A stretch of 6,790 bases of DNA from the NCBI GenBank assembly GCA_938046705.1, contig CALIWP010000198.1, positions 1 to 6,790 of the forward strand, written 5' to 3'. The notes beneath the pieces are model-generated. The model did not search any database. It saw nothing but the letters and a program-made list of their open reading frames with translations, and had not been told where the DNA came from. Position 1 is the stretch's first letter. Every line of letters starts with the position of its first letter. Source of the DNA: an uncultured Campylobacter sp. (GTDB taxonomy: Bacteria; Campylobacterota; Campylobacteria; Campylobacterales; Campylobacteraceae). Both the position numbers and the translations under genes were made by a program. This document shows, piece by piece, positions 5,214-6,790 of the stretch.

Positions 5214-6332
5214 CTATCCTTGTAAAATCGTTTTTTTAGTTATTAGGTCGGTTATCTGCGCCTTTACGTTCTCATAGCTAAAGCTGTCTTTAAAGCCCGC
5301 AAAAAGCCCGCCGCTAGCGTTCACATGTCCGCCGCCGCCGACTAAATTTTTGGCCATCTGGCTGACGTCTACCTTGCCGTTAGCGCGAAAGCTAAGCGTC
5401 TTTTTGCTCGTAACGTCGATGAAAAAATCAATATCTGGGTTCGCAACTAAAAAATCGTTGCCGATAACGGAAGTATTGCCGATATTGTAGGTCAAAATGC
5501 CGTTAAGGTCGTTATACTTTATGCTAAATTTCTCTTTTTCTTCGCTTAGTTTTTTTACAACGAAGGCTGAGATAAGGTTGCTTAGCGTATCGTTTTTATC
5601 CTCTTTGAAAAAGTCCTTTTTAAACCCGAAAATCGCCTCATCAAGCCCGACGTAGTCGTCTCCCGCGTCAAAAAACTCCCTCGCGCGCTCGATAAGATAA
5701 AAAAGATAGCGCGAATTTTCAGCCTCAAACATCGTTTTGTTTATCTCTTTTGCGTTTGCGACGAGTCCGAGTCCGACCTTGCCCATTTCAAAATTTACGT
5801 CGTCTTTTAGCCAGATATCGACTGCGTTTACGACGTCGCTAAAGTGATTTAGGCTCGCATCGACGCCGTAAATTTTAGCGAAAAAATCATGAGTGATCTT
5901 GGTTGCGCACCTTGAGCTATCTAAAAAATACCAGCCAAATTTGCTCGCGCACTCGGCTCCGCTTTGGTGGTGATCGAGGAGCAAAATTTTAGCGTTTTTA
6001 TTTACGAGCGCTTTTTCGTAGGCTTCGCACTGCTCCACCATCAAATTTAGATCCGTTATCAGGATAAGCGCTTTTTCGTCATTTTTAGCCGCTTCGTCTT
6101 TGCCGCGATTTTCGGACGCACCTTGCAAGCTCTCATTTTGCTCGCCGCTTAAATTTGACTGCGTCTGGGCTGCGCTTTTATCCGAAATTTGAGCCAAAAT
6201 TTGATCAAATTTCTCGTCGATCTCCTTGCCGTAGTTTGAGTTATAAAATTTAACGTTTTTAAAATAGTGATTCGTTATTACCTGCGCGCCGTATCCGTCC
6301 AGATCGGTGTGCGAGAGGTGGTGGATGGTCAT
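5214..6332 (-). CDS. DHH-family phosphoesterase with DHHA1-like C-terminal domain
   Basis: This is a 372-residue protein of the DHH superfamily, Mn2+-dependent phosphoesterases that include NrnA-type nano-RNases and cyclic dinucleotide phosphodiesterases. Visible motifs are SHTDLDGYG (7-15; D10, D12), ILITDL (89-95; D94), LLLDHHQSG (117-125; D120, H121, H122), and NAVDIWLKDD (169-178; D172). At the C-terminus is GGGGHVNASGG (332-342), the substrate-binding motif of the DHHA1 type. The metal set is therefore complete. Between motifs I and II, about residues 51-87 form a hydrophilic, low-complexity insert rich in Q, S, N, E, K and A. The ATG at 6332 has AAGGA upstream, overlapping the flhA stop (TAAGGA), and lies 8 bases after flhA. 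Likely substrates are short RNAs or cyclic dinucleotides, but sequence alone does not decide between them. Confidence 0.85.
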   Translation of the reverse strand: MTIHHLSHTDLDGYGAQVITNHYFKNVKFYNSNYGKEIDEKFDQILAQISDKSAAQTQSNLSGEQNESLQGASENRGKDEAAKNDEKALILITDLNLMVEQCEAYEKALVNKNAKILLLDHHQSGAECASKFGWYFLDSSRCATKITHDFFAKIYGVDASLNHFSDVVNAVDIWLKDDVNFEMGKVGLGLVANAKEINKTMFEAENSRYLFYLIERAREFFDAGDDYVGLDEAIFGFKKDFFKEDKNDTLSNLISAFVVKKLSEEKEKFSIKYNDLNGILTYNIGNTSVIGNDFLVANPDIDFFIDVTSKKTLSFRANGKVDVSQMAKNLVGGGGHVNASGGLFAGFKDSFSYENVKAQITDLITKKTILQG

Positions 6333-6340
6333 TTTATTCC

Positions 6341-6790
6341 TTACAAATTTGATATTTCTATCGTGCCTAGCGTCTCAAATGGCGTATTTGCCGCGACTTC
6401 GGCAAAGCTAAGCACCGTGATATCTATGGCGAAATTCGCGCAGATATCGGCGATAAATTTACGCAAGCTAGGCTCCACGCAAAGTATCATCGAGCCGTAC
6501 TCCGAGATCGGCCGCTTCGCCCTCGCCTCGCGCAGAGCCTGCACGATCGCCGAGGTCTGCGAGACGTTTATCATCAGGTGATACGCGCCGTCTTTATACT
6601 GCACGGCGTCGATCAGCTTTTGCTGTGCGGCGGGCTCCATCACATAGAAATTTAAATGCCCGCCCTCATCAACGTAAAGCGAAGTGATAGCGCGAGCAAG
6701 CGCGGTGCGGACGTGCTCAACTATCATATCGAGATTCTTGCTAACCTCGGCGATGTCGCTTAGTGCCTCTAGGATGCTTAGCATATCTTT
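6341..6790 (-). CDS. flhA: Flagellar biosynthesis protein FlhA, C-terminal end (partial)
   Basis: FlhA is the export-gate membrane protein of the flagellar type III secretion apparatus; its cytosolic C-terminal domain docks chaperone-substrate complexes. Only the last 149 residues are here. The reading frame stays open past the first internal Met to base 6790 (KDMLSILEAL), so the gene begins outside the window. Family landmarks are MLSILEALSDIAEVSKN, VRTALARAITSLYVDE, the SMILCVEPSLRKFI strand-helix, and ITVLSFAEV near the end (FlhA usually has VLSYNEI-like sequence there). It is the first gene seen of the leftward run, 8 bases ahead of the DHH gene, so downstream genes probably share its promoter, which lies outside the window. 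The identification is confident. Confidence 0.9.
   Translation of the reverse strand, partial: KDMLSILEALSDIAEVSKNLDMIVEHVRTALARAITSLYVDEGGHLNFYVMEPAAQQKLIDAVQYKDGAYHLMINVSQTSAIVQALREARAKRPISEYGSMILCVEPSLRKFIADICANFAIDITVLSFAEVAANTPFETLGTIEISNL

Noticed and set aside
6267..6581. Plus-strand open frame of 104 residues across the flhA end
   Set aside because: It is antisense to the conserved FlhA C-terminus and the DHH start, with no domain signature.

Overview
The window looks like chromosome from a flagellated Campylobacter of the non-thermophilic, higher-GC kind (C. rectus, C. showae, C. curvus or C. concisus are the sort I would expect). This rests on clear protein resemblance to Campylobacter families (NadE, LpxK, CmoB, the Cj0977-type hotdog protein, FlhA), tight gene packing, AT-rich promoters with TATAAT-like boxes, and the very frequent AAATTT motif. 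The species assignment is an inference and no database was searched. I see no mobile element, CRISPR array, tRNA or rRNA.

Left part (1-2410, minus strand). In transcription order this holds nadE (ammonia-dependent NAD+ synthetase), a 254-base AAATTT-rich gap, a DegT/DnrJ/EryC1/StrS-type sugar aminotransferase homologue, and lpxK (lipid A 4'-kinase, cut off by the window edge). The aminotransferase homologue overlaps the lpxK start by 8 bases. It has no lysine where this family carries its PLP Schiff-base lysine, which is the most unusual thing in the window.

Middle (2411-3353). A short AT-rich divergent promoter region separates nadE from a plus-strand metallo-beta-lactamase-fold hydrolase of the glyoxalase II/YcbL type. 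It is followed by a 201-base convergent intergenic region with many AAATTT motifs and a terminator-like hairpin for the opposite operon. From memory, C. jejuni has the same hydrolase/nadE/lpxK neighbourhood (Cj0809c-Cj0811) without the aminotransferase homologue in between.

Right part (3354-6790, minus strand). A compact six-gene run is read as the C-terminal end of flhA (flagellar export gate), a DHH-family phosphoesterase, a 75-residue acidic protein, a 59-residue lipoprotein that I found by hand translation, cmoB (tRNA U34 carboxymethyltransferase), and a hotdog-fold acyl-CoA thioesterase-like protein resembling the flagella-co-regulated virulence factor Cj0977. Gaps are 0-11 bases and two junctions overlap (ATGA and TGATG), so this is very probably one transcript. 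It ends at a hairpin plus U-rich tract at about 3295-3327. The run joins flagellar assembly, RNA metabolism and modification, and a lipid-related virulence factor.
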